A DNA stretch of 64,000 nt from Elusimicrobia bacterium GWC2_64_44. GTDB taxonomy: Bacteria; Elusimicrobiota; Elusimicrobia; Elusimicrobiales; UBA9959. Under the pieces are notes generated by a model. It had not been told where the DNA came from. It saw nothing but the letters and a program-made list of their open reading frames with translations, and searched no databases. Shown piece by piece: positions 45,892-55,668 of this stretch; the stretch's first letter is position 1; every line of letters starts with the position of its first letter. Location of the stretch: assembly GCA_001799845.1 (NCBI GenBank), contig MGUG01000030.1, positions 124,001 to 188,000 on the forward strand. Reading direction: 5' to 3'. Both the position numbers and the translations under genes were made by a program.

Positions 45892-47408
45892 AATACCTGC
45901 GCAGCCTGCTGCGTATAACCGGGCTGCTGGCGGCCATTCTCGGCATCCTGGCCGGTTCGGCCGCCCTTTTCGTCTTCCTCAAGGTCCAGCCCAGCCGACT
46001 CCAGCTCCTGATGTGGTCAGGGGCGCTGGCCGCGCGGTACAATCAGGCGTATCACACGACGGTATCCCCGGCTGAGGCCGCCGAGGATACACAGCAGTTC
46101 TTCACCATGCTGGAGCGCGTGCATCCCGAACCTGCCGGCAATATCGGCCACGCCGCTTACGCCGCGTTGAAAGAGACCGCCCTGAAAGAAGCGGCGCTGC
46201 TCCCGGTAAAAGACGGAGAAGTGCGGGTCAGGGACCTTGCCTACCTGCTGTACAAGGCCGCGGCCGGGTTAAAGGACGGGCACACCGGGATCCAGCTACA
46301 GCACACTCCTTCCGACGACCACGAAAAGAAGATCTATCCGCCGGTGTCGCTGAACTGCGTCAACGGCGGCCTCTTCATCGGCTCGCATAAATACAACCTG
46401 AACGGCAGACGGCTCACAGCGGTAAATTCGGTACCCGTCCGCGAATTCCTCAGGCCGATACTGGAAAGGCAGTCGGCCGAAACGGCTGGCTACGCCTGCC
46501 TGCGCTTTACGATGAACGAAGCGTTCTGGTGGGATATCTCCGGCCTGCTCTCCGGCCAGGACCAGCTGACGCTTACCACCGAGGGTCAGGACGGCAAGAG
46601 CGAGAACACAAGGCTGCCGCTGCTCACTCACGCGGAATTCAGGCTCCTGGGCAAAACCGCTTCGGCCAGAGGCTCGGCAGGAGCGGCGGCGCTGACGCTC
46701 TATCCTGAGGAAAAGACCGCGTGGTTCTATTATCCCAGCTTCCAGTATTCCGACTCAGAGAAGAAGCGCATCTCGGCGGCCTTCGCGGCTATCCGGAAGG
46801 CCGGCGTAGAGGAACTGGTCATCGATATCGCCGACAACGGCGGAGGGGACACCAGGATCGGGGATTTCATCCTCACCCACCTGACCGACAAGCCGTTCAT
46901 CAGCTTCAGCAGGGTGCGCTGGAAGATCTCAAAGGAAGGCTTGCGTATCCTCCGCTTCCTGGCCCTGGACACCAGCAAGGTAAAATCCCGCGTCGGGGAA
47001 ATAATTGAGTCGGAAAACAAAGAGTATGCCCACCCGCGCCCGGCCGATTTTTTCAGCGGTAAGGCCTACCTGCTGGTCTCCGGCGCCACTTTCTCGTCGG
47101 CCACCGACTTCGCCACGGTCTTCCGCGACTACGGCCTCGGCAAGATAATCGGCTGGGAGACCGGCGGCGTCCCGGTCTGCTTCGGGGAAGCTATCCCGCT
47201 GTCCCTGCCGCACAGCAGGATACCGTTCTCCGTCTCCGACAAGCAGTTCTTCGGCCCCAAACCGCGCCCCGCCGACAACCTGCGCGGCGTGCTCCCAGAT
47301 CTGCCGGTATCGCAGGTCCTCCTGAAGAGGCATCGCGGCGACCTCCGGCGCGCCGTTCTGCGGGGGCTGCTGGGCAAGCGCTCCATGGACGCCGTAGCCA
47401 TAAAATGA
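45888..47408 (+). CDS. S41-family peptidase-like protein
   Basis: This 506-aa protein has an N-terminal membrane helix (about 8-31) and a periplasmic part. S41 (tail-specific protease) marks are KDGHTGI (130-135), [11 protein letters not shown] (311-321), a nucleophile candidate in TFSSATDF (Ser403), and GWETGG downstream. It should be a membrane-tethered serine peptidase outside the cytoplasm. The PDZ domain of CtpA is absent. It overlaps pgi and the next, related gene by 4 nt each. Confidence 0.85.
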   Translation: MKYLRSLLRITGLLAAILGILAGSAALFVFLKVQPSRLQLLMWSGALAARYNQAYHTTVSPAEAAEDTQQFFTMLERVHPEPAGNIGHAAYAALKETALKEAALLPVKDGEVRVRDLAYLLYKAAAGLKDGHTGIQLQHTPSDDHEKKIYPPVSLNCVNGGLFIGSHKYNLNGRRLTAVNSVPVREFLRPILERQSAETAGYACLRFTMNEAFWWDISGLLSGQDQLTLTTEGQDGKSENTRLPLLTHAEFRLLGKTASARGSAGAAALTLYPEEKTAWFYYPSFQYSDSEKKRISAAFAAIRKAGVEELVIDIADNGGGDTRIGDFILTHLTDKPFISFSRVRWKISKEGLRILRFLALDTSKVKSRVGEIIESENKEYAHPRPADFFSGKAYLLVSGATFSSATDFATVFRDYGLGKIIGWETGGVPVCFGEAIPLSLPHSRIPFSVSDKQFFGPKPRPADNLRGVLPDLPVSQVLLKRHRGDLRRAVLRGLLGKRSMDAVAIK

Positions 47409-48700
47409 CTCCGAACTTCACCTCCGACACCGCGCGCAAACTGGCCGCCGCGAGGGACCTCCTGGCCGTGCTGGCTTTCTGCGCCGCCGTCTTCTACGGC
47501 GGGCGCGCCTTCATTAATTCGCCCTGGCTCCAGAAGGAGCGCGTGACGCAGCGGGAAGCCGCGGCCGACATAGAGAGCTTCTTCCGGCAGCTGCGCGAAA
47601 CGCGCCCGGCCCCGGCGCCGGGCGAGACGGCCCCGGACCTCGGTGATCTGAAGGCCGAGGCCCTAGCCCAAGCCGACGCACGCCTGGATGAATTCCGCCG
47701 CGTCAGCGTGCGCGACCTCGCCTTCATCCTCTACCGCAGCGCGGCGGCTTTCGGCGATTCCGCAACGCGCCTGACCTGGCAGCTGCCTCGCAAGTATAAA
47801 GACCCGGCGCTGAAGCTGCCGCCGTTCACGGCCGCCTACCTGGACGATAGATTCATCCTCGACCGCGCCGCCGATCCGGCGCTCGCCGGCGCGGAACTGC
47901 TGGAGGTCAACGGCGTCCGGCTGCAGGAGTTCCTGCGCCCGGCCCTCGAGCGCGTCTCCGCCGAAACCCCGCGCCTGCGCGCCTGGCTCTTCTGCCGGGA
48001 CCAGCTCTTCTGGTGGGAGTTCGCGAACCTTATAGCGCAGGATAAGCCCCTGGAAGTGAAGGTCCGGACCGAGGGAGGAAAGGTACTGCGGAAAAAGCTG
48101 GCCCCGGTCACAGCGGGGGAATTCCGACGCCTCTCGGCCCGGCACACTACGCTGACAAAAATGATCTACGCGCAGAGCCGCCTGGCCCTGCTGAAGGTCC
48201 CGGACCTGGCCCCTTCCCGCTCTTCGCGGCGCGCCTACGACGAGTTCTTCCTGGAGCTGAAAGACAAAAATGTGGAGACGCTGGCGCTCGACCTGCGCGA
48301 AGCCGCTTCCGGCGACGCGGCCGGGGCGGACTACCTGCTGGGCTTCTTCGGCGGCTGGCTCAAAGGCCCGATGGAGAAATTCTCCGGCAAGACCTTCCTT
48401 CTCACAGGGCCGGGCACCGGTCCGGCGGCGGCGCAGTTCGCGGCCCGCTTCCGGGATCTGAAGGCCGGGGAGATCCTCGGCGAAGAGACCGGCGGCACCC
48501 CCGGCTATTTCGGCGATCCGGAGACTTTTACCCTCCCGGCCAGCGGCCTGAAGTATTCGGTGGCCTCGCGCCGGTATCCGCACCCGGCCGCCATCCCCGG
48601 CGGCGTGCGCCCCGACATCGCTCTTGCCGCGGCCAGCCTGCGCCCCTTCGGGGACATAAAAACCCTTTTACTGAAACTGAAGGCCGGCCCGGTCAAATAA
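47405..48700 (+). CDS. S41-like paralogue with lost active-site residues
   Basis: This 431-aa paralogue of the preceding protein has the same layout: a membrane helix (about 16-35), the central VNGVRLQEFLRP motif shared with its neighbour, and a final GEETGGTPGYFG. The DGHT position reads GDSA, and the segment aligned with the nucleophile Ser reads LTGPGTGPAAAQF, so Ser and the other key residues are gone. It is probably a non-catalytic partner. A strong hairpin terminator follows 2 nt after the stop. Confidence 0.82.
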   Translation: MTPNFTSDTARKLAAARDLLAVLAFCAAVFYGGRAFINSPWLQKERVTQREAAADIESFFRQLRETRPAPAPGETAPDLGDLKAEALAQADARLDEFRRVSVRDLAFILYRSAAAFGDSATRLTWQLPRKYKDPALKLPPFTAAYLDDRFILDRAADPALAGAELLEVNGVRLQEFLRPALERVSAETPRLRAWLFCRDQLFWWEFANLIAQDKPLEVKVRTEGGKVLRKKLAPVTAGEFRRLSARHTTLTKMIYAQSRLALLKVPDLAPSRSSRRAYDEFFLELKDKNVETLALDLREAASGDAAGADYLLGFFGGWLKGPMEKFSGKTFLLTGPGTGPAAAQFAARFRDLKAGEILGEETGGTPGYFGDPETFTLPASGLKYSVASRRYPHPAAIPGGVRPDIALAAASLRPFGDIKTLLLKLKAGPVK

Positions 48701-48701
48701 C

Positions 48702-48725
48702 GAAGCCCGGGCTGCCCCGGGCTTC
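48702..48725. terminator. Hairpin terminator between convergent genes
   Basis: GAAGCCCGGG (48702-48711), loop CTGC, CCCGGGCTTC (48716-48725): a perfect 10-bp stem. It separates the S41-like gene (end 48700) from the M6 gene (end 48742), so it can serve both strands. The core AAGCCCGGGCTGCCCCGGGC recurs at 58009. Confidence 0.75.
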
Positions 48726-48741
48726 TGCCGCGTCGCAGCCC

Positions 48742-50148
48742 TCAGCGCGCCGCCACCAGCACCGGCTGCGCGGCGTAATTCAGCGTGACAAAATCCCGCG
48801 GCCCGTCCGCGCCGAAGAACAGCGAGACGCCGCTCTCCTCTCCGTCGTAGAGGAGGTTGGAAGGCCCTGCGCTCGCGCCGAAGCTGCCCCCGGCCGCGAA
48901 GAAATCCGCCTGCGTCACCGCCTTGCTAAGCCCGCTCTCCAGCTCCTCCAGCCCGTCGGCCTCCATGAACTTTATCAGCTTATGGTCGGTGTTCTGGTTA
49001 TTGTAGCGGAACCCGGCGCCGCCTTCGTTAAGAGTAGTATCCACGTGCCAGACCACGAAGCCGCCGCCGCTGCCCAGCCTTGAGTCATTGCCGGTGCCAG
49101 AGCGCCGCTCTACGATGAAGACTTCCTCGGTGCGCCCGGGCTTGCCCGCCGGGATGACCGCCACACAGTCGCCTCCCGCGCCGGCCGCCTGCAGGTCGAA
49201 CTCGCCATCGAGGGTGACTACCCGGGGCCGCACCCAGCCCAGCAGGACCTTGCTGAAGCAGTTATGGTCGTAGCGGTTAGCGTCCATCATATCGAAGTAG
49301 CCCAGCCCGCCGTCGGGCCCCACGCCGGGCTCGTAGTCGTAATAGTCCGGCAGCCCCAGGGCGTGCCCGGTCTCGTGCAGCAGTATGCGCACCGAATATT
49401 CATCCCCGGGCTCCTGCTGGTTGCTCAGCACCGGCTGCCAGGAATACCTGCCCGGGCGCACCCCGCCGGCGCTGAAGTCCGCGTCGGAGAACCACGTGGC
49501 GCAGCCCCACCAGAAAGTGGCCCACTCGCCGGTGGGCCCGGTCCAGATAACCGCCAGGTAATCTATGACGCCGTCTCCGTTGCTGTCGTACTGGGAGAAG
49601 TCGTGATCCGGGTGGGCCAGCAGGGCCTTCTTTATGACCGCGTCCCGCCCTTCGCGGGTCTGGGGGATCTCAGAGCGCAGCCCGGCCCGGTACCAGCCCA
49701 GCACTTCGCCGCGGATCTCCAGCTGCCCGCGAGAGGAGCGCCGGTAATAGGCGGTCAGGCTCTCGTAGGGGAAGTCGCCGCCGGTCCCGAAGATCAGGTC
49801 GCTCAGGTGCGCAGGGGTATCTCCGGCACGGGCGGGGTAGTCGTCGAAATCAACCAGCAGCACCAGCATCTTGGGACTGCCCTTGGCGGGTAAGCCGCGA
49901 CCGGCGGCGGCGGCGCGGACGCCCCTGGAGGGCCTCACGGCCCGATAGAAGTTGGACACCAGGGCCGGATCTGCCGCCTGGCTGCCTATGCCGAGCCCGG
50001 CGGCGGCCCCGCGCGAACCGGACCGCGGGATAACATAGCCGGGAGGGGGCGGCTCAAGGGCGGCGGCTCCCTGGGCCAGGAAGAGAGCAGGCAGAACTGC
50101 CGATCTCAATAGTTTAGAGGCTTCGCTCAGGAAAGTGGTTTGGTTCAT
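48742..50148 (-). CDS. M6-family-like secreted metalloprotease
   Basis: This 468-aa protein has a signal peptide (about 1-30) and the zinc motif HETGH (258-262) followed by ALGLPDYYDY, as in immune inhibitor A relatives. DSNGDGVIDYL (188-198) resembles a calcium loop. The region before it, LVLLVDFDDYPA, is the usual start of the domain. It should degrade proteins outside the cell. Its promoter is not clear; the 144-bp upstream space has a 12-bp hairpin and no gene. Confidence 0.85.
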   Translation of the reverse strand: MNQTTFLSEASKLLRSAVLPALFLAQGAAALEPPPPGYVIPRSGSRGAAAGLGIGSQAADPALVSNFYRAVRPSRGVRAAAAGRGLPAKGSPKMLVLLVDFDDYPARAGDTPAHLSDLIFGTGGDFPYESLTAYYRRSSRGQLEIRGEVLGWYRAGLRSEIPQTREGRDAVIKKALLAHPDHDFSQYDSNGDGVIDYLAVIWTGPTGEWATFWWGCATWFSDADFSAGGVRPGRYSWQPVLSNQQEPGDEYSVRILLHETGHALGLPDYYDYEPGVGPDGGLGYFDMMDANRYDHNCFSKVLLGWVRPRVVTLDGEFDLQAAGAGGDCVAVIPAGKPGRTEEVFIVERRSGTGNDSRLGSGGGFVVWHVDTTLNEGGAGFRYNNQNTDHKLIKFMEADGLEELESGLSKAVTQADFFAAGGSFGASAGPSNLLYDGEESGVSLFFGADGPRDFVTLNYAAQPVLVAAR

Positions 50149-50253
50149 GCCCCATACGGAGCAACTTTTATGCCAAGGCCCGAAAATCCTGGTTTTCGAT
50201 TGGGAATCGCTTGAAATTATGCGGGGGAGCTGTCAGGACAAGGTTTAGAATTC

Positions 50254-50282
50254 TCATTTGAAAAGAACCGCTTTTCAAATGA
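50254..50282. other. AT-rich hairpin between two minus-strand genes
   Basis: TCATTTGAAAAG (50254-50265) and CTTTTCAAATGA (50271-50282) are perfect inverted repeats with a 5-nt loop. It lies just after the SDR gene stop (50293) on the minus strand and before the M6 gene start. It may be a terminator or an operator; the run after the stem is only weakly U-rich. Confidence 0.45.
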
Positions 50283-50292
50283 AAATATGGCT

Positions 50293-51309
50293 TCAGAGCG
50301 CGGGAAGGCGCCGCAGTTCGTCTATACCCTCCGCGCGGGTCACAAGGGCGCGCCCGGCACCGGCGAACAGGTCTTTAAGGCGGGTATTATCGAAATCCAG
50401 GCTGCAGTTAGCCGCGTACAGGGCGTAGAGCGAAGGGTCCATGAAGGGACGGTCGAGGTTGAGCAGGTTGGAAACGGCCGTTATACCTGTCCCGAGCGCC
50501 CGGCCCGCCGCGAAGGGCAGCGTTACGCTTTTAAAGCTCCGCTCCGGCAGGTAGACCGAGGCCAGCAGCCGGTAGAACTCGTCCGCGCTGGTGCGCTCGC
50601 TGTCTATGACGTTCACCGCCAGCCCCGCGGCGGCCGCGGCCTCTGCGCCCAGCAGCACAGCGGCGGCCACGTTGCGCACGTGGGCCAGCGGCCAGCGGTT
50701 GGCTCCGCGCCAGCGCCCGAAATGGATGATCCAGGGCGTCAGCTTGAGGAAGTCCAGGATGCGGGGGGCGAAGGTCTTATCGCCGTGCCCCCAGACTGCG
50801 GCGGGGCGGATGATGCAGTATTTTTCCGGCGGCAGTTCCTCGCGCAGCAGGCGCTCAGCCGCTATCTTGAACTCCGGGTAAGGATTGCCGAGGTTGTCCT
50901 GCAGCGGCAGGGCGTCCTCGGCCTCGCCGGAGAAATCCCGCAGGCCGTAAACGTCGGTGGAGGATACGAAGACCACCCTCCCTACGGCGCCCGCCCGCAC
51001 CAGGCCGGCCAGGTGCCGGACCGGCTCGAGGTTGGCGCGGCGGAACTCTTCCCTGCGGCCCACGTCGGAGGCGCGCCCGGCGCAATGGGCGGCCGCGTCG
51101 AAACCGCCGGCCGCCCGCGCCGCGTCGCCGAGTGAGGCGCCGTCGGACGCGTCGCCCCGCAGCACGGTCAGCGCGCCGGGGCCCGGCTCGAATTTAGCCA
51201 TCGGCGTCCTGTGCTCCAGGGCGAACACATGCCACCCGCGCGCGGCGAATTCCCGCGCGCAGTACCCGCCGATAAAGCCGGCGGCCCCGGTGACCAGGAC
51301 TTTTTTCAT
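50293..51309 (-). CDS. Extended SDR, NAD(P)-dependent dehydrogenase (3-ketosphinganine/ceramide-reductase-like?)
   Basis: This 338-aa protein has TGAAGFIGG (cofactor loop), DVYGLRDFSGE, YPEFKIAAE (YxxxK) and RPAAVWGHGDKTF, typical of 3-beta-hydroxysteroid-dehydrogenase-type SDRs. ATG 51309 overlaps the end of the AOX gene by 4 nt. It is the last gene of the seven-gene operon. A ketone-reducing step after the AOX is a natural guess, as bacterial ceramide reductase is a similar SDR; substrate not proven. Confidence 0.8.
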   Translation of the reverse strand: MKKVLVTGAAGFIGGYCAREFAARGWHVFALEHRTPMAKFEPGPGALTVLRGDASDGASLGDAARAAGGFDAAAHCAGRASDVGRREEFRRANLEPVRHLAGLVRAGAVGRVVFVSSTDVYGLRDFSGEAEDALPLQDNLGNPYPEFKIAAERLLREELPPEKYCIIRPAAVWGHGDKTFAPRILDFLKLTPWIIHFGRWRGANRWPLAHVRNVAAAVLLGAEAAAAAGLAVNVIDSERTSADEFYRLLASVYLPERSFKSVTLPFAAGRALGTGITAVSNLLNLDRPFMDPSLYALYAANCSLDFDNTRLKDLFAGAGRALVTRAEGIDELRRLPAL

Positions 51310-52577
51310 TTTATCACGCCGTGCTTGCGGCCGAGCTCGGCGAAGAGGGCGAGTATGCGGGCGATGTCTTCCGGCGTCAGCGTGCTCATAACGCACAGCC
51401 GCAGCCGGCATTCCTTGCGGCGCACCGCCGGGTAGGTGACGATGTTGGTGTAGACCCCGCGCTCGCGCAGGTCGTTGCAAAGGGCCACCAGCCTGAGCTC
51501 GTCCCCGACGATAACCGGGATGACGGCGGAGCCGCTGCTGCCGGTGTCGAAGCCCAGCGCCTGCAGACCCGACCGCAGCGCGTCTATGTTGCGCCACAGC
51601 TGAGCGCGGCCGGCCTTGTCTTCGGTGAACAGCCGGAAGACCTCGAGCAGGCCCGCGGCTACCGGGGCCGGCAGGCTGGTGGAGAAGAAATAGGTGCGGG
51701 CGTAGAAGCGCAGGTACTGCACTACGGCGGCCGAGCCTGCGCAGTAGCCGCCCAGCCCGCCGGGGGATTTGCTGAGAACGCCCGCTGAGAGATCGATCTT
51801 GCCGGCTACGCCGCACTGCTCGGCGGTGCCGCGGCCGGTCGGGCCCACGATGCCCAGGCCGTGCGCGTCATCCACCATCACGCGGGCCCCGTAGCGCGCC
51901 GCGAGCGCGACTATCTCGCCCAGCGGGGCCAGGTCGCCGGCCATGGAGAAGACGCCGTCAGTTATGATCAGGCGGCCCTTTTTCGCCTCCGGCAGGGCTC
52001 GCAGGGTCTTCTCCAGGTGGCGCATGTTGTTGTGCAGGTAGACCTTGATGTCCGCGCCTGACAGCCGGCACCCGTCGAAGATGGAGGCGTGGTTGGCGGC
52101 GTCGTTTATAACCACGTCGCCCGGTCCGCACAGCGCGGAGATGATGCCGACGTTGGCGGAATAGCCGCAGGGGAACAGGATGGCGTCCTCCGCCCCGTAA
52201 AACTCGGCGATAGCGCGCTCCAGGCGCTTGTGCAGGTCGGTCGTTCCGGCGTAGAGGGAAACGGCGCCGGTGCCGTAGCCGTACTTGTCGCAGGCGGCCT
52301 TGCTGGCGGCCACTACTTCGGGATGGGTGGTCAGGCCGAGGTAGGAATTGGAGCCCAGCATCAGGGCCTCGTGGCGGCGGCCGTCGGCTTCCAGCAGCTC
52401 GGGCTGCCTGGAAGAGGCGCCCAGCAGCTGTACGCCGAGGGCGCTGCCGTAGCTCTGCGCGTAGCTGTGCCCCTTGAAATAGGCGTCCAGCTCGCCGGCC
52501 TTGTCGAAAAGGTCAGCCTGGCCTCCGCCGCCTATAAAATCCTCGAAGACTTTCTGTCCATTATTTTCGGTTGTCAT
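51306..52577 (-). CDS. Alpha-oxoamine synthase (PLP-dependent)
   Basis: This 423-aa protein has SNSYLGLTTHPEV, NHAS (His163), DDAHGLG (236-242) and PLP lysine Lys270 in LSKSPGGLGG. It belongs with BioF, KBL and serine palmitoyltransferase, which condense an amino acid with an acyl-CoA and lose CO2. The N-terminal extension of about 40 residues and the length over 400 are closer to SPT-like than to BioF enzymes. No other biotin gene is nearby. The product may be a long-chain base. It is 3 nt from the previous gene of the operon. Confidence 0.85.
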   Translation of the reverse strand: MTTENNGQKVFEDFIGGGGQADLFDKAGELDAYFKGHSYAQSYGSALGVQLLGASSRQPELLEADGRRHEALMLGSNSYLGLTTHPEVVAASKAACDKYGYGTGAVSLYAGTTDLHKRLERAIAEFYGAEDAILFPCGYSANVGIISALCGPGDVVINDAANHASIFDGCRLSGADIKVYLHNNMRHLEKTLRALPEAKKGRLIITDGVFSMAGDLAPLGEIVALAARYGARVMVDDAHGLGIVGPTGRGTAEQCGVAGKIDLSAGVLSKSPGGLGGYCAGSAAVVQYLRFYARTYFFSTSLPAPVAAGLLEVFRLFTEDKAGRAQLWRNIDALRSGLQALGFDTGSSGSAVIPVIVGDELRLVALCNDLRERGVYTNIVTYPAVRRKECRLRLCVMSTLTPEDIARILALFAELGRKHGVIK

Positions 52578-52580
52578 AAG

Positions 52581-53771
52581 TTAAGCCCCGCAGCGGCACC
52601 TGAGCGGTTCGCCGCTGTCGCAGTATATGGTGCAGAGGTTGCACTGGCTGCAAGTGGAAGCAGTGGAAACGCCATTCATGAACTTGAGCGGCAGGTCCGG
52701 CTCGCGCACCAGCGGCCGGCACAGGCTGACCGCCGCCAGGCCGTGTTCGGCAACGGCGGCCTCCATGGCCGCCGACGAGCGCAGGCCTCCGACGGAGATA
52801 ATGGGCATCGCCGCGGCCCTGGCTATACCGGCGGCTGCCGCCAGGTTGTAATTTTCCTCGTAGGGGATGAGGCGGGCGAGGTGCCGCTTCAGGCAGAAGA
52901 ATTTCCAGAGCGCGAGCGCCGGGCGGGGCAGGCGGTTGAAGAGGGGGTTCACGCGCAGCGCGGTCTCCACCGGCCAGGCCCCGCGCATGATATTGAGCGC
53001 GTACTCCATGGTGCCGTAGCTGATCTCGCAGGCCTCGACGCCCAGGCCTTCCAGCTCTTTGACCGTGCGCGCCGTGCCGTCCACGCGGACGCCGGGCGTA
53101 TTGTCGTCGGCGGCGCTCAGCTTGACCAGCACCGGGAACTCCGTGCCGCAGGCGGCTTTTACGGCGCGTACGGTCTCGCGCAGCAACAGGGACCGCTCGC
53201 CCCAGCGGTCCGTCCTGTTGTTGGTCCACGGGGACAGGAACTGGTGGAGCAGGTAGCCGTGCGCCGCGTGCAGCTGCACGCCGTCGAACCCCGCCCGGCG
53301 GGCGCGCACGGCGGCCGCCGCGAACTCGCCGATCACGCGCAGGATGCCGGCTTCGTCGAGCGGGGAAACCGCCTGGCGGAAATAGCTGCACTTGCGGCCG
53401 GACGCGCCAACGACGGGCAGTCCCGTAACCTCGCGGCGCGTCTGGCGCCCGGCGTGCGCGAGCTGCATGAAGAGCTTGATGTCCGGCGCGGCGGCTTTGG
53501 CGCGGGCAACTATATCGGCCCAGGGCCGGACCTTATCTTCGGCGTCGATACCGCACTGGCCCGGCTGCATGGCCCGCCCCTCCCGGGAGATGAACGCGAA
53601 GCCGGTGACGATGGCGCCGCAGCCTCCCTCGGCCAGGCGGGCGTAAAGCTCGCCCAGCGCTGGCCGCGGGAGGCCGTCGGCGTCGCCCAGCCCCTCGTAG
53701 GTGGCGGCCCGGAGCACCCTGTTGCGGAGGGTTATGTGCTTCAGCCGCAGCGGGGAAAAGAGTTGGCTCAT
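52581..53771 (-). CDS. FMN-dependent oxidoreductase with C-terminal Cys-rich tail
   Basis: This 396-aa TIM-barrel enzyme of the Old Yellow/BaiCD group shows [46 protein letters not shown] and SVGGLRSS. The tail [15 protein letters not shown], followed by RCRC, holds enough Cys for a [4Fe-4S] cluster, as in 2,4-dienoyl-CoA reductase, but the large C-terminal FAD/NAD domain is absent. It likely reduces an enone or dienoyl bond. ATG 53771 overlaps the ThiL-like stop. Confidence 0.85.
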   Translation of the reverse strand: MSQLFSPLRLKHITLRNRVLRAATYEGLGDADGLPRPALGELYARLAEGGCGAIVTGFAFISREGRAMQPGQCGIDAEDKVRPWADIVARAKAAAPDIKLFMQLAHAGRQTRREVTGLPVVGASGRKCSYFRQAVSPLDEAGILRVIGEFAAAAVRARRAGFDGVQLHAAHGYLLHQFLSPWTNNRTDRWGERSLLLRETVRAVKAACGTEFPVLVKLSAADDNTPGVRVDGTARTVKELEGLGVEACEISYGTMEYALNIMRGAWPVETALRVNPLFNRLPRPALALWKFFCLKRHLARLIPYEENYNLAAAAGIARAAAMPIISVGGLRSSAAMEAAVAEHGLAAVSLCRPLVREPDLPLKFMNGVSTASTCSQCNLCTIYCDSGEPLRCRCGA

Positions 53772-54760
53772 GCCGGGCTCCCGAACAGCCGCTTTGAGAC
53801 GGCGGCTGTTTCGCGGATATAGCTTTCCAGGGAGCCGGCGCTCCTCGGGCACGGCGGGGGAGCTTTCATTTGCGCCAGGGCCCCGCCGGAGGCCGCGAAG
53901 TAAATTCCGGGCTTGCGGCCGGCGGCGGCCCACCCTACCAGAGTTGCGCCGGCGCGTCGGACCTTCCCGGCCGCCGCCGCGCCCAGGCCGGCCGGCAGGG
54001 CGAACAGCAGTTCGTATTCGCCTGCGCCGCCCAGCAGGAAAGCCCCTGGGTGCAGGCCCGCCCGCGCGGCGGCGCTCTCTACCCCCGGCGCGAACGGCAC
54101 TGCGGACAGGTCTATTTCGAACCGGAAGCGCGGGTTGCGCCGCAGCAGCAGCCACATGGCGTCGGCCAGGCCGCCGCTGGTGTCTACGCAGGCGGCGGCC
54201 CGGCCGCGCAGCGCGCGGGACTCTGGCAGCCGCAGCTCGAAGCGCGGCGTGGGCAGTCCCCGCAGGGCAGCCAGGTTGGCGTCGCCCAGGCGCCCGGTGA
54301 CCCAGAGCGTATAGTCTCCCGGCGGCAGGTCGTGACCGATGGGCCGGCGCGGGGCGGGGCCCATGGCGAAGCCGGTATAGCGCCAGGTTTCAGCGCGCCC
54401 CAGGTCTCCGCCGCAAAGAGAGCACCCCGCGGCCGCCAGGGCTTTGCGCAGGCCTGCGGAGAGCCCTTTGGCGAAGCCTTCCCCGCCGCGCTCCGGCAGC
54501 ACCAGCGCCTGCATGAACAATTCGGGCTCGGCGCCGCAGGCCAGCAGATCGCTGAGCGTCGCCACGGCCAGGTTCCAGCCGAGCGCCTCCGGTGCGCCGG
54601 AGAAATGGTCTTCCTCCGGCGAGAATTCGTCCATCGTAAGGCACCAGCGCCGGCCCCCTATGTTCAGCACTTCGGCGTCAGAGCCGAAGAGGGCATTGGA
54701 CTGCCGCGGGCTCCTGGGGAACCGCGCGGCCAGCCTGGTTATCAGGTCGTATTCGTTCAT
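53768..54760 (-). CDS. ThiL/PurM-superfamily protein
   Basis: This 330-aa protein has the two-domain layout of thiamine-monophosphate kinase: [37 protein letters not shown] and [13 protein letters not shown]. The family DxSDGL and GEDYELL motifs are altered (SGGL, GEYELL), so ThiL activity is doubtful; ATP-dependent phosphorylation or condensation of another substrate is possible. Overlaps of 4 nt on both sides put it in the lipid-like operon. Confidence 0.75.
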   Translation of the reverse strand: MNEYDLITRLAARFPRSPRQSNALFGSDAEVLNIGGRRWCLTMDEFSPEEDHFSGAPEALGWNLAVATLSDLLACGAEPELFMQALVLPERGGEGFAKGLSAGLRKALAAAGCSLCGGDLGRAETWRYTGFAMGPAPRRPIGHDLPPGDYTLWVTGRLGDANLAALRGLPTPRFELRLPESRALRGRAAACVDTSGGLADAMWLLLRRNPRFRFEIDLSAVPFAPGVESAAARAGLHPGAFLLGGAGEYELLFALPAGLGAAAAGKVRRAGATLVGWAAAGRKPGIYFAASGGALAQMKAPPPCPRSAGSLESYIRETAAVSKRLFGSPA

Positions 54761-55668
54761 GGGCGGGCGCCTATGAGCCGGTAAGCCCGGGGGAGGACCG
54801 CTATCTCGGCCGGCAGCAGCCCGCGCGGATCGCCGTCGAACTCAACTTCGCAGGGCGCGGCTGAGCGAACCTCTATCCTGGAGCAGAACCGCAGAAAAAC
54901 GGAAGGGTCGGCCGCCACCGCGCCGGAGTAGAAGCCCGGCACCAGGCGCAGCAGGCCCAGGCGGGTCCGGCCGTGCACGGCCAGCGCGCAGAGCCGCCCG
55001 TCGTCGGGGCGCAGGTCGAGCGCCAGCTTCAGGCCTGACGCTATCTGCGGGTTCTTGGCCACGGTCAGGTTATCCACGGCCCGCAAAGGATAAGCCTGCC
55101 CGTCGAGGACGAGCGTAAGGTCAGGCGCGCTCTTGCCGGCCAGCGCCCGCAGCACGGCCAGCCCGGTGCCCCCGGCGTCGCCCAGCCAGCGGCGGTAGGT
55201 ATTGGCCCGGCGCGCCACGGCGGCCCCGAGCCCGATATTGCTGCTGCAGCCGAAATGCGCGGTAAGCCCGGCGCCGTCGTAACCGCGGTAAGTTATGCGC
55301 GCGGCGTCGCGGGGCGCGGACGCGCCTTCGAGCAGGGCCCGCAGGGCGCCCTCCGGTTCCGTTGGAACGCCGTTGAAGCGGCAGAAGTCGGGACTGGTCC
55401 CGGTGTAGAGCACCCCCAGCTCCGGGTCGGGCCTGCCGGCCTGCAGCAGCCCGTCCAGCGCGCCGTTGATGGTGCCGTCCCCGCCTACGGCCACCGGCGT
55501 TTCGTCGGGCGCAGCTTCGCGGGCCAGCCGCACGGCGTCACAGGGAGCCGCCGTAACGGCGCACCGGAAGCGGACGCCGGCGGAGGTCAGGCGCTCCTGC
55601 AGCCAGGGCCACAGGGCGCGCCCCCTGCCGGAGCGCGACCCGGGATTCATGATCAGCAATAATTTCAT
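54757..55668 (-). CDS. Diacylglycerol/sphingoid-base kinase-like protein
   Basis: This 303-aa protein has the DAGK catalytic domain: NPGSRSGRGRAL, VGGDGTINGALDGLL and YTGTSPDFCRFNG in place of the common GTGND motif. Members (YegS, DgkB, LCB kinases) put phosphate on a lipid hydroxyl. In the operon it would phosphorylate a lipid made by the AOX and SDR. It overlaps the radical SAM and ThiL-like genes by 4 nt. Confidence 0.85.
   Translation of the reverse strand: MKLLLIMNPGSRSGRGRALWPWLQERLTSAGVRFRCAVTAAPCDAVRLAREAAPDETPVAVGGDGTINGALDGLLQAGRPDPELGVLYTGTSPDFCRFNGVPTEPEGALRALLEGASAPRDAARITYRGYDGAGLTAHFGCSSNIGLGAAVARRANTYRRWLGDAGGTGLAVLRALAGKSAPDLTLVLDGQAYPLRAVDNLTVAKNPQIASGLKLALDLRPDDGRLCALAVHGRTRLGLLRLVPGFYSGAVAADPSVFLRFCSRIEVRSAAPCEVEFDGDPRGLLPAEIAVLPRAYRLIGARP

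Noticed and set aside
51306-52577. BioF (biotin synthesis)
   Set aside because: Length, N-terminal extension and neighbours (lipid kinase, SDR, UbiA) do not fit. No bioA, bioB or bioD is near. The call was left at alpha-oxoamine synthase.
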